From contig NC_052350.1 in the NCBI RefSeq assembly GCF_009727055.1, forward strand, positions 18,046,650-18,110,649: DNA of 64,000 bases. Reading direction: 5' to 3'. This stretch comes from Benincasa hispida (taxonomy: Eukaryota; Streptophyta; Magnoliopsida; Cucurbitales; Cucurbitaceae). Below are positions 10,409-22,232 of the stretch, one piece after another; positions within the stretch are counted from its first letter, which is position 1, and each line of letters starts with the position of its first letter. A program made the translations under genes and the position numbers. The notes beneath the pieces were generated by a model, which saw only the letters and a list, made by a program, of their open reading frames with translations, did no database searches and was not told the origin of the DNA.

Positions 10409-12459
10409 TTGAGGTTGATGCCCTAAAGTTTCATGTCCTGTAGTTTGTAAACAGTATATACGAACACTTGTGTTATTAATATATGATTTTACTTCACATC
10501 TTGCTGTTTTGCTTGGTTATTTGTTTCATTTGCTTTACCACAAACCAATAAACATAAAATCCCTAGTTATTTGTGTGTGACTCAAGCATGTATGTGGTGA
10601 TATACAAGTGAATCATGTCTTGAGTGATAACCAAAATGGTCTGTAGTATATGGATAAATGAGGGAAATCTTATCCTGGTAACGGTATGGACGCGGCCCGC
10701 TTTGTGGAATGGTCACAAGTGTTGTGACTTGTCACAGATGGTTTGATCCTGATCATTCGTGTTGGGGACATGCGAACAAGTGTATCCTATACAAAGAGTT
10801 TGTATAAGACCTAACCACGAAGTGTTAATGTCTCTTTATATAACACCGTTCATGACAGAGACCACTTCACTAGGATGACCATAGGTAACATGACCTCAAC
10901 TCTGAGTGAGGTAGGAACTCTTGCCATTGAGGGTGGTCATTTGATTTGTATGGGTGCGAGTGGCCAGGTCGTCGATTCAAACCTACCATTTTGGAGATTC
11001 GTCTGATTTGGGAGTTGGAACTTAACTACACAAGATGGAATTCACTCCTTCCCCGAGGCAAGGGTAAGTAGATAGATGGCTCCCTTAAGAGCTGATTCTG
11101 GGGCTTGAACGATGTGGTGTCACACACCTTCTCTTGGCCCGAGAGGTGTTCACACATAGTTGGACTATGTTGTATTGTTCATTAGAGGAATCAGTGGTAC
11201 TTAAGGAGTGAGATGTAACTATAGAGGCAAAATGGTAAATTGGCCCAGCTGTACTTACGAGCATCTGTGAAGGGTCATCATACTCATGATTGATTATATC
11301 CGATGGACACAAAAATATATTTGTGGTAAGAAGAGTCCAGCTGTTGGTCTTTAGTGGAATCATTGACAGTTAATAGATGGTGGATCTCGTGGCTAAAGAG
11401 TTTAGTGAGCTATTCACGTACCGTTGGAGCTTCGAGCCACAGGTCCATTAGGTCACCTAGGTAGCTTGGATAAAGTCGAGAACCAGTGTTTGGGTTAATT
11501 TGAAATGTTCAAATTGACAAGAAAAAGTACAATTATATATGATATAATTGGTCTGGTTAATTATATATGATATAATTGGCTAAAGGTATGTGATACATTA
11601 TTTTGGAGGAAATTAGATATAAATATGATTTATATCAAGTAGAAGAGAAAATACTAACTAGATATGTGATATCAAACTATAGGATATAAATATAATATGG
11701 TTATATTTATTAATTAATTAATTACTTAATTATATGATAATTAACTAATTTGTCTATGTTCGAATGTGGGAAGTGGGCTGCAATGGTTATGGTAACCGGC
11801 AGGTTAAAAATGAAAGTCGTTTTCATTTTTTAAAATCGTGCATTCATTTTTCCGTCAACCAAAAAGAATTCGTGAAAGCGATCACGAGAGCCTATACGAT
11901 AGAAGCTCTACCATCTAAACAATCGTCTACCTCATGATTTCTCAAAACGATTGTAAACGTTTTTCCTAAATGATCATTCAGCCTTTCATACACGATCGTG
12001 TAGCTCTTCTATACGATAAGCATTTCCGCTATACGATAGCACCGTTTCATCTCCCACTTGCTTATCGTCTACACGACGCGTTGTCCTCCATCCTTTACCA
12101 AACTCACCAAAGCCCACTCTTTGGGTTTTCACTCCGAGGATACCTGGGTTTCACTTATGGTGGTGTCGTCCCCGTTGCAGTGTTCGTGTTCATATTGATC
12201 GTGCTATTGCATTCGACATACTAGCCGGGTGTTGGTAGATCCGTTAGAGGGTTTCCACTGCTTAGGGTTCAGAAGTTCGAAGAGAGTCTTCAACTTGTAA
12301 GAAACCCTTTTCTTTGTTATTTATTATGTTCTGAGCATGCCGATAATTAGGTTTATATGCATAACTATTTGTGTTGAATGTATATCTTTTGTATTTCGGT
12401 CACTATGAAATCGGAGCGATCTGAACCCGCTCATGGAACTCTCGATATGAGATCCTTCA
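10409..12459 (+). repeat. B-family LTR (plus orientation)
   Basis: The LTR begins TGTTGAGGTTGATGCCC and ends CCTTCA. It aligns over its full length with the reverse complement of 17706-19789. It has the same CGATCGT-rich section (about 11875-12070) and a GTAAGAAAC donor-like site near 12297. The usual TGGTATCAGAGC primer site is not found after it; instead there is a repeated GGAACTCTCGRTATG phrase and then the inverted leader. Confidence 0.85.
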
Positions 12460-14320
12460 ATTGGAACTCTCGGTATGGAACTCCCGATCCAGAATCGTTA
12501 ACCTTTAACTATTCCGTGTAAGGTAACCTCTCATTTTCGGTGCCAGAGTCTCGCTCTAATGCGCTTACCATAGGGAAAAGATAGATTTGGACAAGAGACT
12601 AAGTTACCTTATCCTCTTATAGCTGTCTCTTATACACATCTAGATGTGTATAAGAGACAGGCCTAGAGGTGATGCGCAGTAACTTTATTCAACCTAACGA
12701 GGGAGATCGAGGGATATGCTGTCGCACTTCCCACTCCCACTTACTATGAACATTCTCTCCATCCACCTTGATATTGACCTACCCAAACACCATCCGTTGG
12801 GGGGACACGCCAAAAGGCCACGAGGCCAAGGATAGATCTTACAGTGTGGACTATTTAGGAGAAAAGTGAAAGGTTTAAGTGAAGCATCTTATGCCTCAAG
12901 TACCTCCCACTGAATGTTCTACCTAGGGATTCATTAACCTAGACAATTCGGCTAATGATTTTATTCTAAGTGGTCTTTTTAAGCTATGCTCATAAACAAC
13001 ATTTCTTTATGAAATATAAACAAGTTCAAGTAGTCACATTTAACACTTGTTTATGAAATATAAATAAGTTCAAGTAGTCACATTTAACACTTTAATGGAC
13101 TGTCCTTAACTTGCATGCATGCATCAAATCTATCTAATTCACCTTTCTAGGTAAGTTCCCAGGTACGGGTGTTACGTTTCCGTCAACTTAAGTACCCCAA
13201 CCTAGACAGAACCCGCCTTATACAAAAGGTCCCTTATAGATAGATTTGCTACACTTTAACCTTTTATTAGCCAATTTAATCCTATTAAATTGATTAAAAG
13301 ATTAAAGCCTTAGGGTTTCTAATCATATTAGAACCGTGATCTTAGGTCTATGTAATCCAAGTTTTATACACTTTAAAACTATGAATTGAAACCTAAGTTA
13401 GCATGCATGTCTTTCTTATTTCTTTTAGTTCTAATTTCTCTTTAACTCTTAAAAAGAAACAACTAAAACATTGCGCACAACGAGACGTTTATAACATTTA
13501 TAAAATAACCTATGTGTCATGCTTCATGCAATGTCCGGTCATTACTATATAACTTTTTATATAACGCATAATAACCAAGCAAACATGTTATCATTCACCC
13601 TTATACTATAATAATTATAATATAAAGATGACTTATGTCAATGCTTTTTATGCATGCATAAATATAACTCTTATATTATATGATGCATGCTCTTACATAA
13701 TTAAAATCATGCTTCTCTAAATTATAACAATTAAAATAAAGAGATGATGCACGATATGCATAACCTAAGGTGGGATTTACTGTATGTACATACCATATGA
13801 CATATAAAACATACATCGCATGTATTAAACAAAGGATTAATGGACCGGGATGAGCCTTTACACAAAAAAATCAAAATGAAAAACCCTATCTATTACATTT
13901 TTCATCGAGCAAACCGATTCACGGGCGAACTGGGTCTTAAGCCGCCAGGAGGTCTTCATCATGTAGCAATCTTCAGCAGGTAGACGATTGTTCAACACAC
14001 ACTAGACGATAGGAACATAAGATAACGATCGTGTAGATGACGACAGGTTGCAAAGCCTGATCGTCCATGTAATCGTGTAGCGCGGTGACAGGTAAATGAT
14101 TTACCTTGAGTTACTAAACGATCGTTTAGTCAGTTACTAAACGATGAAGCTTGCTGATCTAAACGATCGTCTAGCGTGCTTTAAACGTTACGCGAGCGTC
14201 TCATCGTTTAACCGATACGTACAACTTGGTAAACGATTTACCCTGTGATGCTAAGCGATCATTTAGTCAGTTACTAAGCGATGAAGCTTACTAACCTAAG
14301 CGATCGTTTAGTCAGTTACA
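12460..14320 (-). other. Copia leader sequence in inverted orientation
   Basis: Read on the minus strand this follows the order of the element A leader: CGATCGTTTAG motifs (14300-13980), the phrase CTTAAGACCCAGTTCGCC matching TTCAAGACCCGGTTCGC at about 6760, TATAA-motif sequence (13760-13480), the block GATGGTGTTTGGGTAGG with TCAATATCAAGGTGGA, and a final part similar to 8150-8220. The adapter at 12623-12660 interrupts it. There is no coding frame. Confidence 0.7.
12623..12660. other. Nextera mate-pair junction adapter (sequencing artefact)
   Basis: The bases are CTGTCTCTTATACACATCT followed directly by its own reverse complement, a perfect 38-bp palindrome. The 19-mer is the Tn5 mosaic end used in Nextera libraries, and two joined head to head form the circularisation adapter of mate-pair libraries. 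It is not plant DNA. Sequence left and right of it may not be contiguous in the genome. Confidence 0.97.
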
Positions 14321-14324
14321 ATAG

Positions 14325-15333
14325 AGGGTAATGGCCTAGACATATCTAGAACAATTTCCAGTTCTGTCAAGAACTTCATGAGCCAGATGGCCTTCTTAGC
14401 CGCTTCGCCAGCCACTACGTACTCTGCCTCCATATTGGAGTTGGCAATGCACCCCTACTTAGTGCTTCGCCACATTACAGCTCCTCTGTTAAGAGTAAAG
14501 ACTGACCCTGAAGTGGACTTGCGAGAGTCTCTATCGGTTTGAAAGTCAGAATCCGTGTATTCAGTAAGGATTAAATCCCTAGATCCATACACGAGCATGT
14601 AGTCCCTCGTTCTCTGAAGATACTTGAGAATGTTCTTCACTACGGTCCAGTGACCCTGGCCTGGGTTAGACTGATACCTACTGACTATACCCACAGCGTA
14701 GCAGATGTTTGGTCTAGTACAGAGCATCACATATGTCAAACTGCCAACGACAAACGCATATGAGACCCGTCTCATCTCCTCAACCTCTTGAGGCGTCTTA
14801 GGACATGTGTCCTTAGACAAAGTGACTCCATGCCTGAATGGCAGTTGGCCCCTCTTGGAGTCCTGCATCGAGTACTTGAGCAACATCTTATCAATGTACG
14901 ATGCTTGAGACCGTGCTAGGACTTTGTTCTGATGATCCCAAAAGATCTGTATACCCAGAACAAATTGAGCCTCTCCCAAATTTTTCATTTGGAATTGGGT
15001 CGCTAGCCAGTTCTTAATTGCAGTCAGTAGACCTACATCATTCCCAATGAGTAGTATATTGTGTACATACAACACTAAGAATACTACTGAAGCGTTGATG
15101 TTGATGATCTTCTTGTAGATACAAGGTTCATCAACATTCTGGCCAAAGCCATACGACTTGATTGCAGTATCAAACCATATGTTCCAAGATCGAGGAGCAT
15201 GTTTCAGCCCATAAATGGACCAATTCCGCATGCAAACCTTTTGCTCTTGACCTTCGGTTATGAATCCCTCGGATTGCACCATGTAAATGGTCTCCTTAAG
15301 ATTTCCATTCAGAAAGGTCGTCTTGACGTCCAT
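14325..15333 (-). pseudogene. Element B reverse transcriptase (C-terminal part) and RNase H start
   Basis: The frame opens MDVKTTFLNGNLKETIYMVQ, a standard copia RT block, and runs through IYGLKHAPRSWNIWFD, LARSQASYIDKML, YAVGIVSRYQSNPG, and the RNase H start YTDSDFQTDRDSRKSTSGS. The catalytic box that should read YVDD is YVHN (LYVHNILLIGND), so both metal-binding aspartates are lost. A TAG at 14455-14457 breaks the frame after RSTK. The same frame then continues with GCIANSNMEAEYVVAGEAAK and a LMKFLTELE segment as far as the D junction near 14320. The protein cannot be active. Confidence 0.9.
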
Positions 15334-15336
15334 TTG

Positions 15337-15957
15337 CTAGATCTCATAATTATAATAAGCTGCAATGGATAGGAGAATGTGAATCGACTTTAACATGGAA
15401 ATAGGCGAGAAAGTATCCTCATAGTCGACTCCTTCTACCTGGGTATAACCCTTTGCCACAAGTCGAGCCTTGAAGGTCTGTACCTTCCCATCAGTACCCC
15501 GTTTGCACTTGTAGATCCATTTACAACCTATAGGTCTTACCTCATCAGGCTGATCTACAATATCCCATACTGAGTTGAAGTACATCGAATCCATTTCGAG
15601 ATCCATGGCCTTGACCCATTCATTCCGGTCTACATCCTCCATAGCCTTTTGATAAGACAACGGATCCTCAACATCACCATCAGCTACCATAGAAAGGATT
15701 TCCGTGAAACCCATATAGCGAACGGGCGGGTTCGCAACCCTCCCACTGCATCGAGGTTCCCTCAACTCTTGAGGTGGAACCGACCTACTAAATGAACTGC
15801 TATCAACTACTCTTGCTGATGAAGTAGGCTCTTCAACAACTCTTGTTGAAGTTTTAGTAGTTTCATTGGAAAGCTCACACAATACGACTTTACTTCGTGG
15901 GCTGTGCTCCCAAATATGATCATCCTCCAAGAAAGTAGTGTTCGTGGAAACAAACAC
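15337..15957 (-). pseudogene. Element B reverse transcriptase, N-terminal part
   Basis: This frame gives the linker after integrase (FVSTNTTFLEDDHIWEHSPR, then REPRCSGRVANPPVRYMGF) and the start of [55 protein letters not shown]. It ends at a TAG between NYEI and QMDVKT, where relatives have tryptophan. The next frame (to 14325) continues directly, so this is a single nonsense change and not a gene boundary. Confidence 0.9.
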
Positions 15958-16010
15958 CCTATTTTACGACGGATCATAAAAATAACCCCCTTGTGTACCT
16001 TTGGGGTAGC

Positions 16011-17074
16011 CTACAAAGAGGCATAACCTCGACCGTGGTTCAACTTCTTAGGATTTTCCTCAAGTACATGTGCAGGGCAACCCCAAATGCGGAAGTGACG
16101 TAAACTAGCTTTACGCCCGTTCCACAACTCCATAGGTGTTCTCGCAACATTCTTGGAGGGAACACAGTTGACTATGTATACCGCAGTCTCTACTATGAAA
16201 CCCCAAAACAAGTCCGGTAAGGAAGTGAAACTCATCATCACACGAACCATGTCCAACAAGCTTCTATTTCTCCTCTTCGCTACACCATTTTGCTGAGGTG
16301 TACCTAACGTTGAGATTTGGGAAACGATTCCGTGTTCTATCAAATAGTCTTGGAATGCCGAGTCCAAAAACTCTCCACCTCGATCTGATTGAAGTGTTTT
16401 ATTCCATCTATCCAATGTGTTTTCAACTTCAACCTTGAACTCTTTGAACTTTTCAAAGGATTCAGACTTCCGTTGCATAAGATAAACATACTCATACCTA
16501 GAGTAATCACCAGTAAAATTGATAAAATACCCATAGCCACCTCGTGTTCACACATTCACTAGACCACAAAGGTCAGAATATACTAACTCAAGAGCTCTTT
16601 GGCTCGATAACCTTTTCCAGTAAAAGGTTGTTTAGTTATCTTACCCTCAAGGCAAGATTCGCACACCGGTAAAGAATTTTCTTCTAACTCACTTAGAAGT
16701 CCATTCTTCACCAATCTCTCAATCCTATTGAGATTAATGTGCCCTAATCGAAGGTGCCAAAGTTGGGCATTTTCTTTTGGAGAAATTCGTTGACGTTTAG
16801 TTTGAGTTATAGTAGTTTTAAATAATTCTGTGTTTTGAAGGGAACTAATGGCTAACGGTCTTAGCATATACAAGTCATTTTCCAAATACTGTGTACAAAT
16901 ATTAACACCATCTTTATGAATAAATACTTTATTCACATTGAAAGAAAAAGTGTATTTACATTGTAGCAAGTACTTTGCAGAAATAAAGTTCCTCTTAAGT
17001 TCAGGAATAATATGTACATCATTCAAAATTAGAAACCTATTATATAAAGATAACTGGATCCCTCCCACTGCCAC
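16011..17074 (-). pseudogene. Element B GAG-pre-integrase and integrase core
   Basis: The upstream frame (17074-16583) has the HHCC-type pre-integrase domain with WHLRLGHINLNRIERLV and CESCLEGKITKQPF. A stop and a frameshift follow. The core then reads HYSRYEY-like sequence and QRKSESFEKFKEFKVEVEN, and it keeps the second catalytic aspartate in LQSDRGGEF. The third catalytic residue is changed: the family motif QQNGVAERRN is QQNGVAKRRN here, replacing the essential glutamate by lysine. The first aspartate region is VYSDLCG. Integrase normally cuts and joins cDNA ends into the chromosome; this copy could not. Confidence 0.88.
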
Positions 17075-17079
17075 AGCTG

Positions 17080-17690
17080 AGACAACATGCCTGGTGCGTA
17101 CTCACATCATCATCTCACTAGCCTTCAGCTGTTGGTAGATCTAATCCTCTGAAAAGAAGAAAAAACGTGATTAGTGGCGCCCAAATTAATTATCCAGGCA
17201 GAATCATCATTCTTCACTAAACAAGTTTCAAGTACAAGTAAATCATATTTACCTTTATCAGCCTTGGCCTTAGCCTTGGTGGCCTTCCTTTCCTTCATCC
17301 AACGTGAATAGTTCCTCTTCCAGTGTTCATCTTGGTTGTAGTGGAAACATTTTCCCTTTTCAATCGGCGACGGACACCTTCTTGGTGCGACAGGCGACGG
17401 GTTAGCAGGTGCCTTCCCTTTCTTCTTACCACCCTATTTCTTCTTCCCCTTTGCAGAGTTAGAAGTAGAAGGTGCAGACTTCGTTCCTAAGGTCAAATCT
17501 CTATGGATTGTCCTGGAAGATGAAGTAACATTTGCCTCAGCCTTTTTCCTCTTCTTACTATTCAGTAAAGACTGGTAGGTATGCAACTCATTGAGAAGAG
17601 TTGTAAGGTTGTATTTCACTTTGTTAAGAATCACATTGCTAACAAAGTGCAGGAAGCTCTCCGACAATGAATGCAGGACTATGCTAATAT
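17080..17690 (-). pseudogene. Element B gag (C-terminal half) and protease remnant
   Basis: On the minus strand gag begins abruptly right after the primer site at LHSLSESFLHFVSNVILNKV, in the middle of the capsid-like region, so the N-terminal half and the whole leader are deleted. A zinc knuckle follows but is damaged: CFHYNQDEHWKRNY, where the second and last cysteines are tyrosines. Downstream, the protease motif that should read DSGAT is NLGAT (AWIINLGATNH), losing the catalytic aspartate. A TAG ends the lysine-rich stretch KGKKK. The region documents gag-pol order but makes no product. Confidence 0.82.
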
Positions 17691-17703
17691 GTCTCTGATA
17701 TCA
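17691..17703 (-). other. Primer binding site of element B (degenerate)
   Basis: On the minus strand TGATATCAGAGAC lies two bases after the CCTTCA end of the 5' LTR. It matches the tRNA-Met primer site TGGTATCAGAGCC except for G to A and C to A changes. The position fixes the LTR end. Confidence 0.8.
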
Positions 17704-17705
17704 AT

Positions 17706-19789
17706 TGAAGGAACTCTTAAAGAAGAGTATCCATGACAGAATTACTACACACACATTATAACAAACAGATATGCATTGTAATACTAATTATAGGCATGCT
17801 TTAACAAATAAAATACAACAGATTGAGTAAACGTACCAGTTGAAGACTATCTTCACTCAAACTCAATCCAGCAGAAGTGACTCCTCTATGGTCCAAATCG
17901 CCCAGCAATCAGTTGCCTAACAGCACCACGATCGTCTATATGAATGGCAGCGAACGAACAAGCAGTAACCAGGGACGACACCATCACTTGAAGCCCTTGA
18001 TATTCTCGGAGTGAGAATCCAAAGAGTGGACTTTGATGGAATTGGTGGAGAGAGGAGGAAAGAACGATCATGTAGAACAATAAGCAAGTGGGAGATAGTT
18101 GGTGACTATTGTATAGTCGGGTGCTTGTTGCTTAAAGAAAGGTACACGATCGTGTAGGTTTTACTAAACAATCGTCTAATAAAGAGTAAGCAATCGTTTA
18201 GATCAGCTCGGCGCGCTAAGCGATCGTTTAGAGAAGGTGAGCGATCGTTTAGAAAATGCATGCGATCGTTTAGTGCGCGGGTGTGCGATCGTTTAAGCGA
18301 TGGGCGCTATCGTATAGGCTGTCAACTAAGCGATCGTGAAGTTTCCACACTGTAAGTGAATTTTCGAACTCTTTTCAAAAAGAAAAAAAAATCATTTTAT
18401 TCTTTAGTTATAATAACTGAAATTGATCTTCCCACTTTCGCACGATTTAGAAGAAATTCTCGGCCAATTATCTCATAACCACCTATTCAATTAAATAATG
18501 GATATAATCATATTATATTTATATCCTATAGTTTGATATCACATATCTACTATAGTAATTTCTCCTCTACTTGATAAAAATCATATTTATATCTAATTTC
18601 CTCCAAAATAATGTATCTCATACATTTAGTCAATTATATCATATATAATTAACCAGTTCAATTATATAATTTAGAATTGAACTCTCTCTTGTCAATATGA
18701 ACATTTCAAACTGACCCAAAAACTGATTCTCGACTTTATCCAAGCTACCAAGGGGAGCTTATGGACCTGTGGCTCGAAGCTCCAACGGTACGTGAATAGC
18801 TGACTAAACTCTTTAGCCACGAGATTCACCATCCGTTAACTGTCGTGCATTCTACTAAAGACCAACAACTGAAATATTCTTACCACAGATATATTTCTGT
18901 GTCCATCGAATATAACCAATCATGAATACGATGACCCTTCACAGATGCTCGTAAGTACAGCTGAATTAATTTACCATTTTGCCCCGCTAGTTACATCTCA
19001 CTCCTAAGTACCATTGATTCCTCTAATAAACAATTCGACATAGTCCAACTATGTGTGAACACCACTCGAGCCAAGAAAAGGTGTGTGGCGCCACATCGTT
19101 CAAGTCCTAGAATCAGTCCTTAAGGGACTATCTATTTACTTGTCCCTACTTTGGGGTAGAAGTGAATTCTATCTTGTTTAACTAAGTTCCCAGCTCCCAA
19201 ATCAGACGAATCCCCAAAATGGTAAGTTTGAGTCGGCGACCTGGCCACTCGTACCCATGTAAATCAAATGACCGCCTCAATGGCAGGAGTTCCCAACTCA
19301 CTCAGGATTGAGGTCATGTTACCTATAGTCATCATAGTAGTGAAGTCTCTATCATGGACAGTGTTATATAACGAGATGTTAACACTTCGTGGTCAAGTCT
19401 TATAAAAACTCTTTGTGTAGGATGCCCCTGCTCGCATGTTCCTTATACGAATGATCAGGATCAGATCATCTATGATAAGTCACAATACTTGTGATCATTC
19501 TACAAAGCGGGCCACATCCGTAGCTTACCAGGATAAGGTTTCCCTTCTACATCCATATACTACAGATCATTTTGGTTATCACTTAAGACATGATCCACTT
19601 GTATGTCACCATATACATACTTAAGTTACATATAAATAACCAGGAATTTTAGGTTTATTGGTTTGTGGTAAAGCAAATAAAACAAACAACTGAGCAAAAT
19701 CAAGAAGTGAAATAAAATATCATATATTATACATCACAAGCGTTTGTACAAACTACAGGATACGAGACTTTAGGGCATCAACCCCAATA
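17706..19789 (-). repeat. 5' LTR of element B
   Basis: The LTR is 2,084 bp. On the minus strand it should start TGTTGGGGTTGATG but reads TATTGGGG, a change in the terminal TG. It ends CCTTCA next to the primer site. A dense cluster of CGATCGTTTAG motifs lies at 18145-18300. Element A sequence resumes at 19790 without a recognisable target duplication. Confidence 0.88.
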
Positions 19790-21120
19790 GATTCTGCCTA
19801 GATCCTTAATTTAAGTGCTACTAACCACATCAGTTTCTCTTACCAAGGATTTAGTTCCTAGCAAACGTTGCCACAGGAAAAGTTGACTCTTCGAGTCCGT
19901 ACTGGTGAAGTTGTTTCAGCTGTTGTTGTAGGCAAGCTGAAGTTATTTTTTGACAAGAAAAATTATTTGTTTCTGGATAATGTTTTCATAGTTCCTCATA
20001 TCAAGAGGAACTTAATCTTGGTTTCTTGTCTCATTTGACAAGCCTATACCGTCTCCTTTTCTGAGAGTAAAGTGTTTACTTTCAATAATGGAATGGAGAT
20101 TGGTTTTGGTTCAATGGAAAGTAACTTGTATGTATTAAGGCTGTTAGTCATAAAAGCCTTGTTTAATACTGAAATGTTCAATATGACGACAACAGCTAAA
20201 AGACCAAAGGTTTCTCCTAAGGAAAATGCCCATATTTGACATCTAAGGTTAGGTCACATCAACCTCAATAGGATTGAGTAGTTGGTGAAATGTGGACTTA
20301 TAAAGAGATTAAAAGAAAACTACTTGTCGGTGTGTGAATCATGCCTAGAAGGCAAGATGACCAAACGACCTTTTACTGGAAAAGGTTACAGAGTCAAGGA
20401 AATCTTAGAGCTTGTACATTCAGACCTCTATGGTCCAATGAGTGTTAAGGCTTGATGTGGGTATGAATATTTTATCTCTTTCATAGATGATTATTCAAGG
20501 TACAGGTATCTCTACCTAATACAACATAAGTCTAAAAACACTACGATCTAAAAACACTGCATAAGTTCAAGAAGTATAAGGCTGAAATTGAAAACTTGTT
20601 GGGTAAAAAGATAAAAACACTACGATCTGATCGTGGTGGAGAGTATATGGACCTCCAATTCCAGAACTATATGATATAACATGGAATTACGTCCCAATTC
20701 TTGGCCCCAGGTACAGCTCAGCAGAATGGTGTATCAGAAAGGAAAAACATAACTTTGTTGAACATGGTTCGGTCTTTGATGAGTTATGCTCATCCAGACT
20801 TGTTTTAGTTTTTTGCAGTGGAGATTGCTTGTATATTCTAAACAACGTTTCCTTGAAAAGTGTTTCCGAAACACCTTTTGAGCTATGGAGAGGCCGTAAA
20901 GTTAGTTTACGGCACTTCAAGATTTGGGGGGTCTCGGGCCTACGTGCTTGTGACTAACCAGAAGAAATTGGAACTGCATTCAAAAGTTTGCCTCTTTATA
21001 GGCTACCCCAGGGAAACGAGGGGTGGATACATCTATGATTCAAGTGAGAACAAAGTGTTTGTTTCTAAAAATGCTATCTTCTTGGAAGAATACCACATCG
21101 GGGATCATAAGCCATGAAAT
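19790..21120 (+). pseudogene. Element A protease end, pre-integrase and integrase
   Basis: Translation in shifting frames gives the end of protease (SATNHISFSYQG), then KNYLFLDNVFIVPHIKRNL, the pre-integrase zinc region HLRLGHINLNRIE with CESCLEGKMTKRPFTGKGYR, and integrase. The catalytic residues are visible: HSDLYGPM, SDRGGEY and NGVSERKN, so D, D and E are all kept, unlike in B. Stops at several tryptophan and glutamine codons and frameshifts around 20540-20860 break it. The last part (20860-21117) holds LHSKVCLFIGYPRETRGGY and KNAIFLEEYHIGDHKP. Gag and most of protease are missing because of insertion B. Confidence 0.87.
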
Positions 21121-21754
21121 AAGCTTGTTTTACGTGAGATTTCTAATGAGACTGAGACTACTGAGGGTTCAACAAAAGTTGTTGAACAGACTGACAGATC
21201 AACAAGAATTGTTGAGGTCGGTACATCTAGTCAACCAACTCATGAGTTAAGACTGCCTCGACATAATGGGAGGGTTATGAACCCATCGGAACACTACATG
21301 GGTTTGACTAAAGCCCAGAACGTCATTTCTAATGATGGGATCGAGGATCCATTGTCAAGAATAAGTGGATTATGGCCATGAACCAGGAAATAGAATCTAT
21401 GTACTTCAATAACGTCTGGGAGTTTTTGGATCAGCCTGATGGGATCAAACCTATAGGGTGTAAGTGGATCTACAAGCAAAATGAGGTGTGGAGGGAAAGG
21501 TATAAACCTTTAAGGCTAGACTCATGGCAAAGGGTTATACCCAGGTCGAGGGAGTGGACTATGAGGAAACTTTCTCACCTGTTGTCATGCTAAAGTCTAT
21601 TAGGATACTCCTGTCCATAGCCACATTTTATTATTTTGAGATATGGAAAATGGACGTCAAGACTGTCTTTCTTAATGGTAACCTTGAGATTACCATCTAC
21701 ATGGCTCAACCATAGAGCTTCATAGTTTCAGATCAAGAGCAAAGAGTTTGCAAG
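21121..21754 (+). pseudogene. Element A reverse transcriptase, N-terminal part
   Basis: The frames give the linker (TRIVEVGTSSQPTHELRLPR, NPSEHYMGL) and RT start: MNQEIESMYFNNVWEFLDQP, PIGCKWIYK, then after a frameshift [40 protein letters not shown]. It reaches DQEQRVCK at 21754, where element C is inserted. The sequence resumes at 29808 with LNRSIYGLKQ, which gives the exact reading VCK-LNRSIYG expected in an uninterrupted copy. Confidence 0.9.
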
Positions 21755-22083
21755 TAATAACTGACAGAAATGCCAATTATTATAAGCCTTTTATTTAGAA
21801 TTATGAGGGCTAAAAAGTAGAAAATGCGGTGATAATACTTAGAATTTGCGAAAAATTGAGTTTTGCATCGATTAGCACCTAAATCCTCACTGACCCCAAT
21901 ATTATGCGTTACTCCGTGCCAAAATGTCTATTTTGTAGCTATCATAGGAATTAAACGCATGCGTTGGAAATAAGCAATCGCAGACAAATGCATGCGCTGA
22001 AGCCAAGCGACCACAAAGACAAACGCATGCGTTGAAAATCAAGCTATTGCATAGACGAATGCATGCGGTGATCGCATGCGTCC

Positions 22084-22121
22084 CTGTCTCTTATACACAT
22101 CTAGATGTGTATAAGAGACAG
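22084..22121. other. Nextera mate-pair junction adapter (sequencing artefact)
   Basis: This is the same 38-bp palindrome of two head-to-head Tn5 mosaic ends. It lies between two exact copies of an 83-bp plant segment (22001-22083 and 22122-22204). The other two C LTRs carry only one copy, so the duplication is produced by a chimeric mate-pair read. Confidence 0.97.
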
Positions 22122-22232
22122 AGCCAAGCGACCACAAAGACAAACGCATGCGTTGAAAATCAAGCTATTGCATAGACGAATGCATGCGGTGATCGCATGC
22201 GTCCATCGCATGGAAGTTGCGGTGATCGAATG

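Larger units (their letters stand above)
10409..14320. mobile_element. Insert D: B-family LTR joined to an inverted leader
   Basis: This insert splits B's RNase H. Its left part is a complete plus-strand B-family LTR (10409-12459). Its right part (12460-14320) matches the A/B leader but in the minus orientation. No second LTR, no pol and no matching target duplication are present. The insert carries a sequencing-adapter palindrome at 12623-12660, so part of the structure may be an assembly error. Alternatives are self-integration of retrotransposon cDNA, which can invert internal segments, or a later rearrangement. Confidence 0.65.
8521..19789 (-). mobile_element. Ty1/copia element B (minus strand) nested in element A
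   Basis: On the minus strand B starts with a 5' LTR (19789-17706), a degenerate tRNA-Met primer site, the C-terminal part of gag, protease, integrase, reverse transcriptase and RNase H. It then has a polypurine tract and a 3' LTR that is cut short near 8530. It sits exactly where A should have gag. Its right flank resumes in A's protease and its left flank is A's first gag codons, so gag of A was lost together with the end of B's LTR. No target duplication survives. RNase H is split by insert D (10409-14320). B is a close relative of A with a similar but distinct LTR. Confidence 0.85.

Noticed and set aside
12623..12660. The 38-bp palindrome as a natural hairpin or transposon end
   Set aside because: It is identical to the joined Tn5 mosaic ends of a commercial library and occurs three times with disrupted flanks, so contamination is the better explanation.
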